DNA of 64,000 nucleotides from Datura wrightii (lineage: Eukaryota; Streptophyta; Magnoliopsida; Solanales; Solanaceae). Of the stretch, positions 29,548 to 42,199 are shown one piece after another. The position numbers were made by a program, and so were the translations under genes. The notes under the pieces were generated by a model, which made no database searches, had not been told where the DNA came from, and saw nothing but the letters and a program-made list of their open reading frames with translations. The DNA lies in assembly GCA_035772735.1 (NCBI GenBank), contig JASDFA010000006.1:69270001-69334000 (forward strand), written 5' to 3'. Within the stretch, counting starts at the first letter, position 1. Every line of letters starts with the position of its first letter.

Positions 29548-32500
29548 CTATACTTTCCAAACAAGAGTACCCACCGCCACTTTATCCCTTTGTCTTATCC
29601 AAAAATATGTCGCTCCCTCTTCTGTTCTCCAAATTTTACTTCTCCGCCATGGCCAATTTCTTATCTTTAGAAACCAAACTTCATCTCTTCTGGGTGATAA
29701 ATCGAGTGCCTCTGTGTACCAATGATGAGATCTTGTCTTGCAGCTCAGAAAGGTACCACTTCTGCTTACTCTATCCTTCGTTGTGATTCTTAGTTGCTTA
29801 CCCTTTTCTTTTGTATTACAAGTCCTATATCTGGTGAAGATTAACCACTCATATTGAGGTAAGTCTTGTTCTACTAGGTAAAGAGCTTCGATTTGATAGA
29901 TATGGAGAAAACCAAGTCGTTGTGATTGTCTCATTTCAAAGCCTTTCCTATTTTGAACAAATCTTCTACATAGATCTGACTCTAGACCCCTGATTTTTGT
30001 TGGCTCCTTTTTAGTGCTATATAAACCTAGGTTAGGGCTAGTCTCACAGTTTCCTAGCTTAGGCATGTGAATATTGTTCTGTAACTCCTAACCGTGAGAC
30101 CTCTCTAATGTATTTGATGCACTTTTGATTGTTCATGTTTTGATTCTGATGCTTGGAACCTGTGCTATGTCCATGTTAAGCACTTTTATGCATTGTTGAA
30201 ACTGTGAATATGTCCCCTCACCCTCTTGAATGAATGCATTGTTCGCCAGAATGTCTAATAATTGATTTGCCTCTCTGTAAATATGCTTGATCTCTATTGT
30301 GATATGCTGCATCATTTTCTCAATCTCATCCATCATGCATGATATTTCCCATGGTATCTTCCACTTTTTAACTAACATCTTCTGTAGACATAGTGAGTTA
30401 GTCGCTGGAATGATGTTATTTTTGTGAGTGGATGTACAGTATCTTAGGGTCTTCCAAACTGCAGTAACTTAAGCCATCATGTTTGTCATTACACCTACTT
30501 CCTTTGCTTCTGCATATATCAAGTCTCCATTAGCATCTCTTACACAAAACCCATATGCATTACTGCCTGGATTACCCCTTAATGCTCCATCCATATTGCA
30601 CTTAATCCAGTATTCTCTTGGCAGTTCCCATTTCACTATTTTGTAATGAAACCTAGCTTTATACCCTTGTAGACAGCTAATAATTCCTTCCCAATGATAA
30701 GGGATCTTAATCCAAGGATATTTAAGCTTTACCAACTGATAAATATTTTGTTGGCAAGACTTAAACATTTGGTTAAAGTTCACCTCCTTATCATTCCTTC
30801 TTGCGTTCCTTTTCTTCCATAACTCCCACATTACGATGGTTGGTACTGTTGTGTATATGCTCCTCAATTTGGATGGAGCTTGTATCTTCCACCATTCTGT
30901 AATGATTTACTGCAAATGCATATTCTCCATGTTAATACCTACACAGGAAGCAAACTACTTATATAGCCTAAAGTCTATGGGAGCTGTTAGAAATAAATGA
31001 GACATGGTCTCCTGATCAAATCTATCACATCAATAACATCTGGAGGTTATGTTAATCCTCATCCTCTATAAATTTTCATTAGTGGCAATTCTTTTCCTCC
31101 ATACTCTCCACATGAAAAAACCTAGCTTGAATGGTAAACCACTTTCCCAAATATATGCCCACCATTCTCCTTCTTCCCGCCTTTTCCTCAAAATCTCATA
31201 TGTATATTTCACAGTAAACCTTCCTGACACATTACCCATCCACCAAGCCTTATCCACCTCCTCAGAAATGACAGGACTCACAATTTCAATAATGTGCTTG
31301 GTCATTTCCTCTGAAATCTCCCATTTAGCATTTGTCTATCCCAACTACCCTCTAAAATGAATCCCCTTAACTCCACCTCCTCTTCAGTTATATCAATGTC
31401 TTCAGTGTATCTTAAAGCACCCTGTTGTGTCCAGTTATCATACCAAAAACTAGATGTTCCAGATTTTATTTGCCGCCATATTTCATGTTCCACCTCCTCT
31501 CATTTGCAACATTCTTTTCCAAATATGAGATTCTCTTATGCTTTTAGTTATTATTGGGTGATTCTTCTTGCAATACTTGTTCCACATATAGGTACCCCAT
31601 AGTGAATTTGTGTATGTTCTAAAAGTCCACCATAATTTAGCACATAAGGCCTTAGAAATATCATGCAATGATTTAAAGCCCAAACCTCCTTCCATTTTAG
31701 GATAACACATCTCTTCCCATGCTATCCAATATTTCCTTTTCACACCTCTTGTCTTGCTCCAGAAAAACTTTGCCAACAACTTATGAACCTGATCAATAAT
31801 GCCTTTGGGAGGATGCATAGCTGATAGAAGATAAACTGGCATAGTTTGTAGCACATGTGACATTAGAATGTATATTCCCCCAAAAGATAGCAACTTATTA
31901 TGCCACCCCAGAATCCTTCTTGCAATCTTTCTTACCAATTCTTCAAAATATATCTTTTTACTCTTTCCATGGAATACTGGGCAACCTAGGTATAAAAGGA
32001 AAGGAACCTTGATTTATACCTGTCCATCTCTTCAACTTATTTCCCAAAGTCATAGGATTCTTTTCATGTAAATAGAAAAAACTCTTATGCTTGTTTATCA
32101 TTTGATCAGAAATTTGCTCATACTATATCAACACCTGCGTCATCTTCATGACCGATATCTTATCTCTTGAGCAAAAAAGAATAGTATCATCAGCATACGA
32201 TAGATGATTTATCTCTGGACTCCATTTAGGTAAACCAAAACTCTTGAACTCCGGATCTTCATGCAACCTATTTAATCCTCTGGATAACACTTCAGCAGCA
32301 ATTATTAATAGAGTAGATGAAATTGGATCCCCTTGTTTCAACCCTCTAAATGATTTAAAGAAACCCTGTTATTGCCCATTGATTAACACTAAATACCAAT
32401 TGTTAGAGATTAATCTCCACACCATGTCAATAATCACCTTTGAAAATCCTAAACTTCTAAGCACGTTTGTTAAGAATATCCAGGAAACTCTATCATAAGC

Positions 32501-34096
32501 TTTAGCAATATCTAACTTCACCACCACTTATCCATTTATTCCTCCTATTAATGTCTCTGATAATCTCTTGTGCTAAAAGAACATTTTCTGTAATGCTCCT
32601 CCCCTTCACAAAACTAGTCTGATTTCTAGAAATAATATTTGGCAATGTAATCACCATCCTCTCATGCAACATTCTAGAAATGACTTTATTAACAAAAGTA
32701 CTCAGACTAATGGGTCTTAGATATTTAAATTCTGTCACATTCTCCTTTTATGGCAATAGAATTAGGTTGATATGAGTAATGAATCTGGGAATGTGAAAAC
32801 CACATAAAAATGCTCTTACCATATTAGTCATGTCTTCAGCTACAATCTCCCAGCATGCTTGGGGAAGACATTCCTGAAAAACCATCCGAACCACAAGCAC
32901 TATCCCCATTAAGCTCAAAAATCACCTTTTTAATTTCTTCTTCACTAGGCAGTTTAATCATCTCTTCATTTTGATCTCTGTGATCAATCTTGGAATGTTA
33001 TTCATTAGTCTGGCATCCAATGATAATTCTTCTGCTTTAAACTGATCCTCAAAATAATCCACTGCAGCTTTTCCAATATTCCGTGTGTCATTAATTATAT
33101 CTCCTTGAGAGTTTTTTATCTCCCCAATGTGAAGCTTTTTCCTCTCCCTTTGACATAGGAATGGAAAAATCTAGTGTTTCTGTCTCTATCTCCGAACCAT
33201 TTCATCCCTGCTTTCTGTTTCCAATATTCTTCTTCTATATTCAAATACCTTTTAAGCTCAGCCTCAGCTTTATTAAGTTCCATTTTATTTTCTTGGGATG
33301 GACTTATTTCAAGCTGCATTTCATTGACTTTAACAATATCTTCCAGAGTAGCTCTTTGTTGGAAAATATTGCCAAAAGTCTGTCTACTCCACTTCATTAA
33401 AGCTTTCTTCACCTTTTTCATCTGTGCCTGAAACTCCAAGAAAGGATTGCCCCTAAAATCCACCATCCAGTTGTCTTTCACTATGTGCTTGAAATTAGGA
33501 TATTTGTCCCAGAAGTTTAAGAATCTGAATGGTTTAATGACGGGTAATTCCTCTGTATTTCTAGTAACTTGTAGAGGAGCATGATCCGACCCTTATCTGA
33601 TAAGATGCTGAACCTCAGTGGTTGGTAGAATCTCAAAGAAGTTTTGATTACCCAACACCCTATCAAACCTTTTGAAAATACAATCTTCCCCAATTCTTCC
33701 ATTCCACCAAGTGTATTTGCTACCTGTAGTCCTACCTTCCATCAATGCACAGTTGTTGATGCATTGTGCAAAGTCTTAAGCCTCCTGCTGTCTGAATGGA
33801 ATTCCCCCCAATTTCTCTTCCTCATTAAGAATAACATTAAAATCACCTCCAACTAACCATGGATCATTGTTCCCATCTGCAACTTCTTCTAAACTATCCC
33901 ATAACTCCAATCTCTCACCTTCATTACATCTAGCATACACAAAAGTAATCTTTACATTCTTATTATGAACTTTAAAGTTCATAGTTAATTGCTGACAATT
34001 ATCAACTTCCACCTGCCCTTTCCATTGATCATCCCAAAATATCGAAATCTTGGATGAGCAATTAGCCATACCATTCTGAAGCCCTAGTTTTCCTTT
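29548..34096 (-). pseudogene. LINE (plant L1-type, with RNase H), main part
   Basis: Minus-strand order: second half of the endonuclease ('MANCSSKISIFWDDQWKGQ' at 34069, 'DPWLVGGDFNVIL', 'FKRFDRVLGN', 'SDHAPL'); a linker with 'MKWFGDRDRNTRFFHSYVKG' (33116-33481); RT ('RPISLSTFVNKVISRMLHER', 'SFVKGRSITENVLLAQEI', 'MKQGDPISS', 'LSYADDTILFCS' near 32190); a thumb-like region (31483-31938); a zf-RVT domain ('SGLPFKLGFFMWRVWRKRIA', 31066-31305); RNase H ('WIKCNMDGALRGNPGSNAYG' and 'REANQLLDILANNAF', 30133-30640). In plant LINEs this protein nicks the target and copies the RNA into it. Numerous frameshifts and stops make it inactive. The N-terminal endonuclease half continues at 59981, beyond the inserted chromovirus. 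Confidence 0.88.
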
Positions 34097-34101
34097 GTAT
34101 T

Positions 34102-36626
34102 TGTCATGCCCCGAGCCTACACCCTCGACGTAACACGGTACTTGAAGTCACAAGTGACCCCAAGTCAACCCCGGGTCTATCATACACTGGTATTCTAAGT
34201 AATCATACACATCGAAAATTTGAAATGATACATAATAGCATTTATGAAAATTAAAAACTGAATATAGAGATTTAAAATATCTGAGAATCTAAAATCAAGT
34301 CTGGTCTGAAAGCCATCTAACTGAAGAGTTGTTGGGACAAGCCTCCCCCCTCAGCTAACTCTAAGTCTAACTGAAAATAGTAAAGAAAACTAAAATGAAG
34401 GAAATAACTCCCTCAGAATATGAGGACTCACACTTCTGCTACTGATAGAGAGATCCGAACGAAATCAGCTAACGGCGCTGGGTCTGAGAACCTGCGGCTG
34501 TATCATGAAATGATACAATATAAAAGTATGCGTCAGTACTTTGAATGTATTGAGAAAGTGAGAGAAGCATAATAATAAATATATAGATGAGTGAACTGAA
34601 AAGACATGCAATGACCAACTAATAAACTGAACAGAACAATTTGAAGTAAAATGAGATGGTCAAGATGACCCTGTCTGGTGGTCAAAGTCATGCCCTAAGT
34701 CTGAAAGTTCTAAAACTGAGATACTATACTAAACTGAACTGAGCTGCTTATTCTGAAACTGGACTAGATTGACTAGTGGGAGAGTCTCTAACCGACATAT
34801 AACCACGTGAGCTAGACGTGGAGTCCGATGTATACACCCCACCTGCAGGACCCAATATACCTTGCCAGGGTATAAAGGCATGAACTGGGTGATCACAAAA
34901 GTTTGGGTCCAATCAAACCAAGTAATACTTTAAAGCTACGCTGGCAACATAGTTCTGGGAACCTGGGTGCGCTGGAACCCTGACCCACACAGTGCTAAGT
35001 TCTACTCCCACTGGAAACCTATACTGAACTACTAAGATGATAGCTCGAAACTGGGGCCCAAGACTAGTCAGGGACATATAATTGAAAGTACCTTGAGATT
35101 CTTATCGGACCAAATTCTGAAACTGGGTTCTAGACTGGTCAGAGCTGCTTATCTGGAAGCGTCGTAACCGTTTAAGAACCTTCTGTAAACTGAACTGGGG
35201 TCGTGGGGCTGGTCAAAAAGCTATATATTTATATATATATATATATATATATAATGTCATGACCACCTAATGGACCAATATATTGGGTTCTGAGTCTGAT
35301 TCTGATAACTGAGAGGCACCACTGACACCTCGGGAAAAGACTGAAGTCAAACTGATTAGTTAACACTTTCTGAATAGTTCTAAAGAGGCTCTATGTTCTA
35401 ACTGAACTAAACTACTAATCAGCTAATAGAGAACTCAACTCATTCCAACAACACGGAAAATTTCATAATATAGCGAAGTTTCAAGAATTAAAGGAATCTC
35501 ATCCAACGGCTAAAATCATTCTCATCAATGGATTAATTGCTCAACATATATATAATAAGTATTACTAGAAAATTCAGCCCAAAACATACTTCACAAACTA
35601 GATGAAATTTAATACACAAACGATCTTTACTCGAGAACTTAGGGTTGTAAATCACTTGGCAAGAACATCAAAAATTTACTTAAGAATTGATGAAGATCAT
35701 ATGAATAATAAATATGAATAATAACCCAATTGAAATTAACGAAAACCAACATGAAAATCTTTTTCATATGCAAAAATCTCAGAGCTAAACTGATAGAGAA
35801 ATTATGGGAGGATTTTGGGGGATACAATGGAAGGATAATCCCCGTGTTGAATTCCCACATACTTGACTAAAATTCTCCCAGAGAAGAAGACTTGAACTGC
35901 TACAATGATGAGCAACCCTAAGCTTTCTTGAAGGATTTTTGAGAGGAGAACTCACGGTGATTTTCTGAAAACTGAGAGTGGGAATGAGGAATGAACCATT
36001 TTTATCCACTAAAAGATCTAAAATTATTATTAAGTAGTTTTAAGCTTGGGAGAGTAGGAAATTACTAAATAACCCTTAGAAATTCGCTAGAAAAAACTGT
36101 CAGGTGACCCTAACGAGGGACCCAACGAGTCGTGGTCATTGACCATGACTCGTGGTCACCAGTCGTGGACCACACTATCTCGCATCTGAAGATTAAATGC
36201 TAAGTTTGGTAACGAGTCACCTAACTAGTCGTTGCCACTGACGACGACTCGTTGTGACACTCGTCTGGTACACTGGCTAAAAACTCACTAGGGCTGGTAA
36301 GGGGGGACATAACAAGTCGGTACTAGGGACCACGATTCATTTCCCCCATGCTTTAAGTACACTGCTCCAGTGATAATATCCTCAACCCAGACCTGACCAC
36401 GAGTGACTCAACGGGTCGTGGTCAGTGACCGCGACTTGTGAAGTCCCTCGTTGGGTACACTGTCTCCCTTCTTAAAATTATCAAACCTCCTTCTCACGGC
36501 TCACCTAAAGAGTCGTGGGGTCACTTAATGACTCGTTAGGTGAGTCGTCTTGTAGCTTTTCTACAGTTTTTTCAGATTTCCTGATTAAAGTCCTGGAATT
36601 AGATTTTGAGTTTTCGGGTCATTACA
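34102..36626 (-). repeat. Tekay-like element: 3' LTR (left copy, 2,525 bp)
   Basis: On the plus strand it starts TGTCATGCCCC and ends CATTACA, matching the right copy. It contains a TA microsatellite (about 35230-35253) absent or short in the other LTR, and a cluster of degenerate ACGACTCGTGGTC dyads at 36110-36545. Open frames at 35639-36009 are chance frames. No host gene. Confidence 0.9.
35228..35253. repeat. TA dinucleotide microsatellite
   Basis: An uninterrupted run of TA units within the left LTR of the Tekay-like element. The right LTR has only 'ctatatatatatctag' at the corresponding place (58593-58610), so the run expanded (or shrank) after insertion. Confidence 0.9.
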
Positions 36627-36871
36627 ATATCTCCCCCTTGCAAACATTAGTCCTTGAATGTCAGAATACACACAGGAAAGCAGAGAATAACAATCAAAAT
36701 TTCCAAATACTGCTTATTTAACTTCAAAACTGTCGGGATGACTACCTCCATTTCAAAATTCATAACTAAACTGAATTTACTTTTCATACATAGATCCAAA
36801 GTCGTAAGAGAAACTTATGCATGTTAATTGAATTCAACAACTAGATCAAGTCCTACGGCAAAACTAACATT

Positions 36872-37336
36872 TCAAGCTACAACAGAGTCGGTAGAGAACA
36901 AGTGCGGGTATTTGGCGATCATATCTTCTTCGGCCTCCCACGTAGCTCCCTCGACCTGCTGATTTCTCCATAGGACCTTGACTGATGTTATTTCCTTATT
37001 CCTCAGCTTACAAACCTGACGGTCAAAGATCTGGACTGGTACCTCCTCATATGAGAGACTATCCTTTATTCCCACGTTGTCCAATGGCACAACTGAAGTT
37101 TGATCTCTGATGCACTTCTTCAAAAGTGACACATGGAAAACTGGGTGTATAGCTGCTAGTTCTGAAGGTAACTCTAGGTCATAGGCTACATTGCCGATAC
37201 GCCTCAAAATTCTATAAGATCCCACATACCTCGGACTGAGTTTCCCCTTCTTTCCAAACCTCATCACCCCTTTCATGGGCAAAATTTGCAGGTATACCCA
37301 GTTATCAACTGCAAACTCCAACTCTCTTCTCCGCAC
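36872..37336 (-). pseudogene. Tekay-like pol: integrase C-terminus and chromodomain
   Basis: The frame holds the integrase tail ('KGKLSPRYVGSYRILRRIG', 'LPSELAAIHPVFHVSLLKKC') and a chromodomain-like end ('IFDRQVCKLRNKEITSVKVL', 'WRNQQVEGATWEAEEDM'). In chromoviruses the chromodomain steers integration toward marked chromatin, and its presence places the element in the Tekay/Del group. The frame itself is intact but cut off from the rest of pol by stops. Confidence 0.9.
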
Positions 37337-39525
37337 ATTGGCATAAGATTTCTAACGGCTCTGAGCTATTTTCAACCTTTCTCGGATGAGCTGAACTTTC
37401 TGCATTACCTCGTGAACCGAGTCTGGCCCTATCAAGGTAGATTCACCAACTTCAAACCACCCTATAGGAGACCTACACCTTCTACCATACAATGCTTCAA
37501 AATGGGGCCATCTGGATGCTAGAATGGTAGCTGTTGTTGTACGCAAACTCGATAAGAGGCAAGTGGTCACCCCAATTACCCTTAAAATCAATCGCGCACA
37601 CTCTTATAATATCTTCTAGGGTCTAAATGGTCCGCTCCACTTGCCCATCGGTCTGCGGGTGAAAAGCGGTTCTGAGTTTGACCTAAGTGCCTAGTCCCTT
37701 GTGAAAGAACTTCCAAAAGTGTGAGGTGAACTGCGTTGCCCTATCTGAAATGATAGCCAAGGGCACCCCATGGAGTCTGACTAACTCTCGGATGTAAAGT
37801 TTGGCATAGTGCTCAGCTGAGTCTGTAGTTTTAATTAGGAGGAAGTGTGCTGACTTAGTCATCTGATCTAATACCACACAGATTGAGTCATGCTATCGAC
37901 GAGTACGAGGTAGACCCGTAATAAAATCCATATTCACTTCTTCCTACTTCCACGTGGGTATACTGATATCTTGGGTCATGCCTCCTTGCCTTTGGTGCTC
38001 CACCTTGACATGTTGGTAGTTCGGGCACTTAGCTACGAATTCAGCAATGTCTTTTTTCATGCCATTCCACCAGTAAATATCCCGCAAATCACGGTACATT
38101 TTGGTAGCACCGGGGTGAATAGAGTATATCGAGCTGTGTGCCTTAGCCAGTATCTGCTGTCTCAACTCACCAACATCCAGCACACACAATCTTCCCTAGT
38201 AACGGAGCACACCATCTCCCTTTTGGAGAAAGCCTCAACCTTCTTTCTGGGAAATGCTTCTTTAAGTTTAAGTAGGATTGGATCTTCATCTTGTCTAGAC
38301 TTAACTTCAACTACTAAGGATGAATCCGACCCACTATGCACTACCACCCCACCTTCGGCTGAATCCACTAGTTGTACCCCTAACCGGGCTAGTCTGTGAA
38401 CATCCCTTGCTAACTCCTTTTTGTCTTCCTCAATATGAGTCACACTCCCCATAGACCGTCTGCTTAGGGTGTCAGCCACCACACTTGCTTTGCCTGGGTG
38501 ATATAGTACACTCATGTCATAGCTTTTAGCAACTCCAACCACCTTCTCTGATGCAAATTTAAATCCTTCTGACTCAGCACGTACTAGAGACTCTTATGTT
38601 CTGTGCATACATCTACATGAGCTCCATATAAGTAGTGCCTCCATATTTTTAACGCAAACACCATCGCTGCCAACTCTAAGTCATGAGTTGGATAATTCTT
38701 CTCATGAACTTTTAGCTGTCTGGAGGTGTAGGCTATCACTTTATGCCGCTGCATCAGAACGCAATCGAGTCCAACCCTGGAAGCATCACAATAAATAACC
38801 AATCCATCTGTTCCTTCTGGCAAGGTCAGAACTAAAGCAGTAGTGAGTCGAGTCTTCAACTCCTGGAAACTCTTCTCATTCTCGTCTAACCACTAAAATT
38901 TCACTTTCTTCTGAGTTAACTTAGTTAGAGGAGATGCTATGGAGGAGAAGCCCTCCATGAACTGTCGGTAATAACCCGCTAAGCCTAGAAAACTCCTGAT
39001 TTCAGTAGGAGAGGTAGGTTTGGGCCAATCCTTAACTGCTGCTATCTTATGGGGGTCTACTTGTATTCCATCACCTGAGACCACATGACCTAAGAAAGTC
39101 ACGGACTTTAACCAAAATTTGCACTTGTTGAACTTGGTGAATAACTGGCGGTCCTTGAGTGTCTGTAATGCTAATCTTAGGTGATTGGCATGATCTTCCT
39201 TATTTCTAGAGTATACTAGAATATCTTCGATAAATACAGTGACGAACATATCCAGATACTGCTTGAAGACTCTGTTCATTAAATCCATGAAGGCTGCTGA
39301 GGCGTTTGTTAACCTGAAGGACATCACCACAAATTCTTAGTGACCATACCGAGTTCTAAATGCTATTTTCGGTATGTCACACTCCCTAACCGTTAGCTGA
39401 TAGTACCCTGACCTAAGAATCGATCTTGGAGAAAAAACTAGCTCCCTGAAATTGGTCGACCAGATTGTCAATTATAGGTAGAGGGTACTTGTTCTTAACT
39501 GTGACCTTATTCAGCTGATGGTAAT
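37337..39525 (-). pseudogene. Tekay-like pol: RT, RNase H and integrase core, broken
   Basis: Minus-strand order from 39525 leftward: RT palm ('MSFRLTNASAAFMDLMNRVF', 'TVFIEDILVYS', where the family has a second Asp-Asp pair), the RT/RNase H link ('GLAGYYRQFMEGFSSIASPL'), RNase H ('VIYCDASRVGLDCVLMQRHK', 'HDLELAAMVFALKIWRHYLY'), integrase zinc domain ('WWNGMKKDIAEFVAKCPNY') and core ('DQMTKSAHFLLIKTTDSAEH', 'IISDRATQFTSHFWK', 'FEALYGRRCRSPIGW'). At least five stops or shifts separate these blocks, e.g. just before 'EFVVMSFRL' and near 38860, 38570, 37920 and 37610. Confidence 0.88.
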
Positions 39526-40646
39526 CTATGCACATTCTGAGGGTACCGTCTTTCTTACACACGAATAGCACTGGAGCACCCCAAGGAGAGATGTTGGGTA
39601 TGAAAATCCCTTATCAAGAAGATTATTTAACTGCTCCTTCAACTCCTTAAGCTCCGCTAGAGCCATTCTATAAAGAGGGATGGAGATGGGCTGAGTGTCT
39701 GGGAGGAGATCTATTCCAAAGTCTATTTCCCGTTCAGGGGGAACTCTGGGAAGATCCTCAGGAAAAACGTCTGGGAACTCGATAACCACAGGGACTAACT
39801 GGATAGTCGGGGTCTCAGAGTTGGAATCCTTGACCTGAACTAGATGATATATACACCCCTTAGAGATGAGTTTCTGGGCCTTAAGGTAGGAAAAAAACCT
39901 ACCCTTAGGCGCTGAACTGCTACCCGTCCATTCTAACATTGGCTCGTTGGGAAACTGAAACTTGACAACTCTAGTTTTGCTATCGACCGAGGCATAGCAG
40001 GAGTGTAACCAATCCATGCCGAGAATAAGGTCAAAGTCGACCATGTCCAAACCTACAAGATCAGCTGGAATAACTTTATTCAAGATTGAGACTGGGCAGT
40101 TTCTATACACCTGACTAGCTCTAACTGACTCGCCAACTGGGGTGGAGATTGAAAATGGTCCTGAGAGGACCTCTGGACTGATATTAAAATGGACTGCTAT
40201 ATAGGGAGTCACGAACGAAAGGGTGGCTCCTAGATCTAAGAGGGCATACACGCTAAGAGACATTACATACCAGTTACTACGTCAGGTGAGCTTTCCTGAT
40301 CCTTACAGGAAGATAGAGCATATAAGCGATTTTGGTGTTGACCGCCATCTGTACCTGATGTGTTGGCATGCTGAGCTAGTCGGCCTACTAGAGCTGATGA
40401 GGTGGTAGATTGTGATCTCCCTCGCCCTGCTGACGGGCACTCCCTAAGCCTGTGTCCAAGCTGTCTACACCAAAATAGCTCTCTTGTCCATGAATACATT
40501 CTCCTGGGTGATTCCTACCACACTTGGGGCAAGCTGGATACCTGCTCCCTGTACTGTGAGTCCGAGGCTGAGTGCCAGATAACCCACCCCTTCGATCTTG
40601 GTGGGACTTGAAGGTTGGGGTGCTGGCTGAGCTGGGTGCTAGGGCT
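39526..40646 (-). pseudogene. Tekay-like gag C-terminus and aspartic protease
   Basis: The protease frame (39526-40263) has the motif 'ALLDLGATLSFVTPYIAVHF', where Leu sits at the position after the catalytic Asp, then 'GLDMVDFDLILGMDWLHSCY' and the start of RT. To the right, gag shows a CCHC-type knuckle 'CPKCGRNHPGEC' followed, in another frame, by 'CRQLGHRLRECP'. The gag frame is cut at 40646 by the Athila-like element (target duplication GGGCT) and resumes at 50523. Confidence 0.82.
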
Positions 40647-42061
40647 TGATCTTGGGCAGAATTATATGCCCAAGTGATGCTCAAATGCTTCATTTCATCT
40701 TGTTTATCTATCGTTATGTGTGCATTCTCATGTGATTTGTAGTTAAAATGTGAATTTATACTAACCAACATGATTAGTGTTGTTTTGCAAGTAAAATGTA
40801 ATTTTAGGAAGCTAAGATACATGTTGGTAAAAATCGGGAATGGACTTGGAAGCGAGCAGTAGAAAAGGATAAGGAAGAGCAGCAAATATCGGGGCTCCGC
40901 GATGGAGCCGTGTCACGCTGCCATCGCGGATGCAGTCTGCTTCGGATGATCGATTTTGGCAAATTCCAGTGAAGGTCTGCATTGCCTCCGTGACACGGAG
41001 GCAATGCCACGCGATACAAGTCGTGGCACGTTGCATATATTTACCTGGAACATCAATTTCCAGTGAGGGTCCGCGTTTGCACTATGGCACGGAGGGAGTG
41101 CTCCACGATACACTCCGTGCCACGTTGCTTGTTATTCCGGAAAAAATTCCCACTAGTATAAATAGCACACTTAGGTTTATTTTTAATTATTCTGACTTAG
41201 CTAAGCAAGAACGTAGGTTACAGGTAGTTGAGGGGACGAAAAATCTAGGGTTCTTCTCTATCTCTTTCTCTCTTATCTCAATTGTTTGTAATAATTACAC
41301 TTATTTGATGATGTTTAATTCACAAATGAGTGGCTAAATTCACTTCTTGCTGAGGTTAAGAACAATTGTAGTGGAATGTAATTGTTGATCAATTTAGTTT
41401 TCATCTTTTCTTCAATGGTTGTTCTATCAATTCTTGTTCTTACTGCATTAATGTTTGGCCAATGTTAATGTATATCTAAAAAATCTAATTTTGATTTTGA
41501 AAAGAAAAGAAATTGGAAAGTTTTGAATTGGTAGGATATGATCTCTTCTTAGTTTGGGAAAATTGAGAATTGATTTACATTCAAAATAGAAATATATCTG
41601 AAAGTCGTATTAGTCAATTAAGGAATCAATTTTGTATGGCTAGAACATGAAATTCTTTTATCACAGAAATATAGGTTGAAGGTTCATGATTCTTAAGTTG
41701 GATTGGATTGGAAAGTTTCAATCCATAGGCAATAATTCTTGACTAGCAACCGAAGGAAAGATTTACTGAATTGTATCGATAAATTACTTCCCTGCATGTT
41801 CGTTTTAGCCTCAGCATGCTCATTACTATAGTTCAGACTCACTTTATAATTTTGTCTTAGATTCGTATAATTTGGGAAAGTAAACTCTTAACATCCTATT
41901 TAAATTGTTGTCTACATTTTTAAAAGTTAGAGTTCATTAACACTAAAGTTAATTATTACCTTAGTTCAGTCCCTGTGGGATCGATACTTGGCTTACTTAA
42001 GCCATTTTACTACTTGTTCGACCACGTGCACTTGCGTGTAGTTGCCACCGAAGCCCGAATA
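40647..42061 (+). repeat. Athila-like element 1: 5' LTR
   Basis: Starts TGATCTTGGGCAG and ends CGAATA (the right LTR has CGAACA). TATAAATA at 41157-41164. It contains a 25-base palindrome at 40981-41005 with a single central base, and an inverted pair GGCACGGAG / CTCCGTGCC (41086-41094, 41113-41121). The overlapping short frames at 40804-41337 run both ways through these palindromes and are not genes. Confidence 0.92.
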
Positions 42062-42067
42062 TGTTTT

Positions 42068-42085
42068 TGGCGCCGTTGCCGGGGA
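42068..42085 (+). other. Athila-like element 1: tRNA-Asp primer-binding site
   Basis: TGGCGCCGTTGCCGGGGA, the complement of the plant tRNA-Asp 3' end, six bases after the LTR. This primer is typical of Athila and related Tat-lineage elements. Confidence 0.88.
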
Positions 42086-42199
42086 CTGGCAATTGGTAAA
42101 ATTGTTTTCTTAGTGTTAGTTTACAATTTCTATATAAGTGCTGACAACTTAATCTTAGCCTGTCTTTTGCAGATATTGAATTCTGTTGAACACTGGCAA

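Noticed and set aside
29548..30066. 172-codon minus-strand frame as a separate gene
   Set aside because: It lies downstream of the LINE RNase H on the same strand, has no recognisable domain, and is best explained as LINE 3' untranslated sequence.
35639..36009. Minus-strand frames in the Tekay LTR (and 58995-59183) as host genes
   Set aside because: Low-complexity Ser/Leu-rich translations inside LTRs, inconsistent between the two LTR copies.
40804..41337. Overlapping frames of 66-135 codons in the LTR of Athila-like element 1 (and 49330-49798)
   Set aside because: They run on both strands through palindromic GC-rich sequence, differ between the two LTRs, and have no domain.
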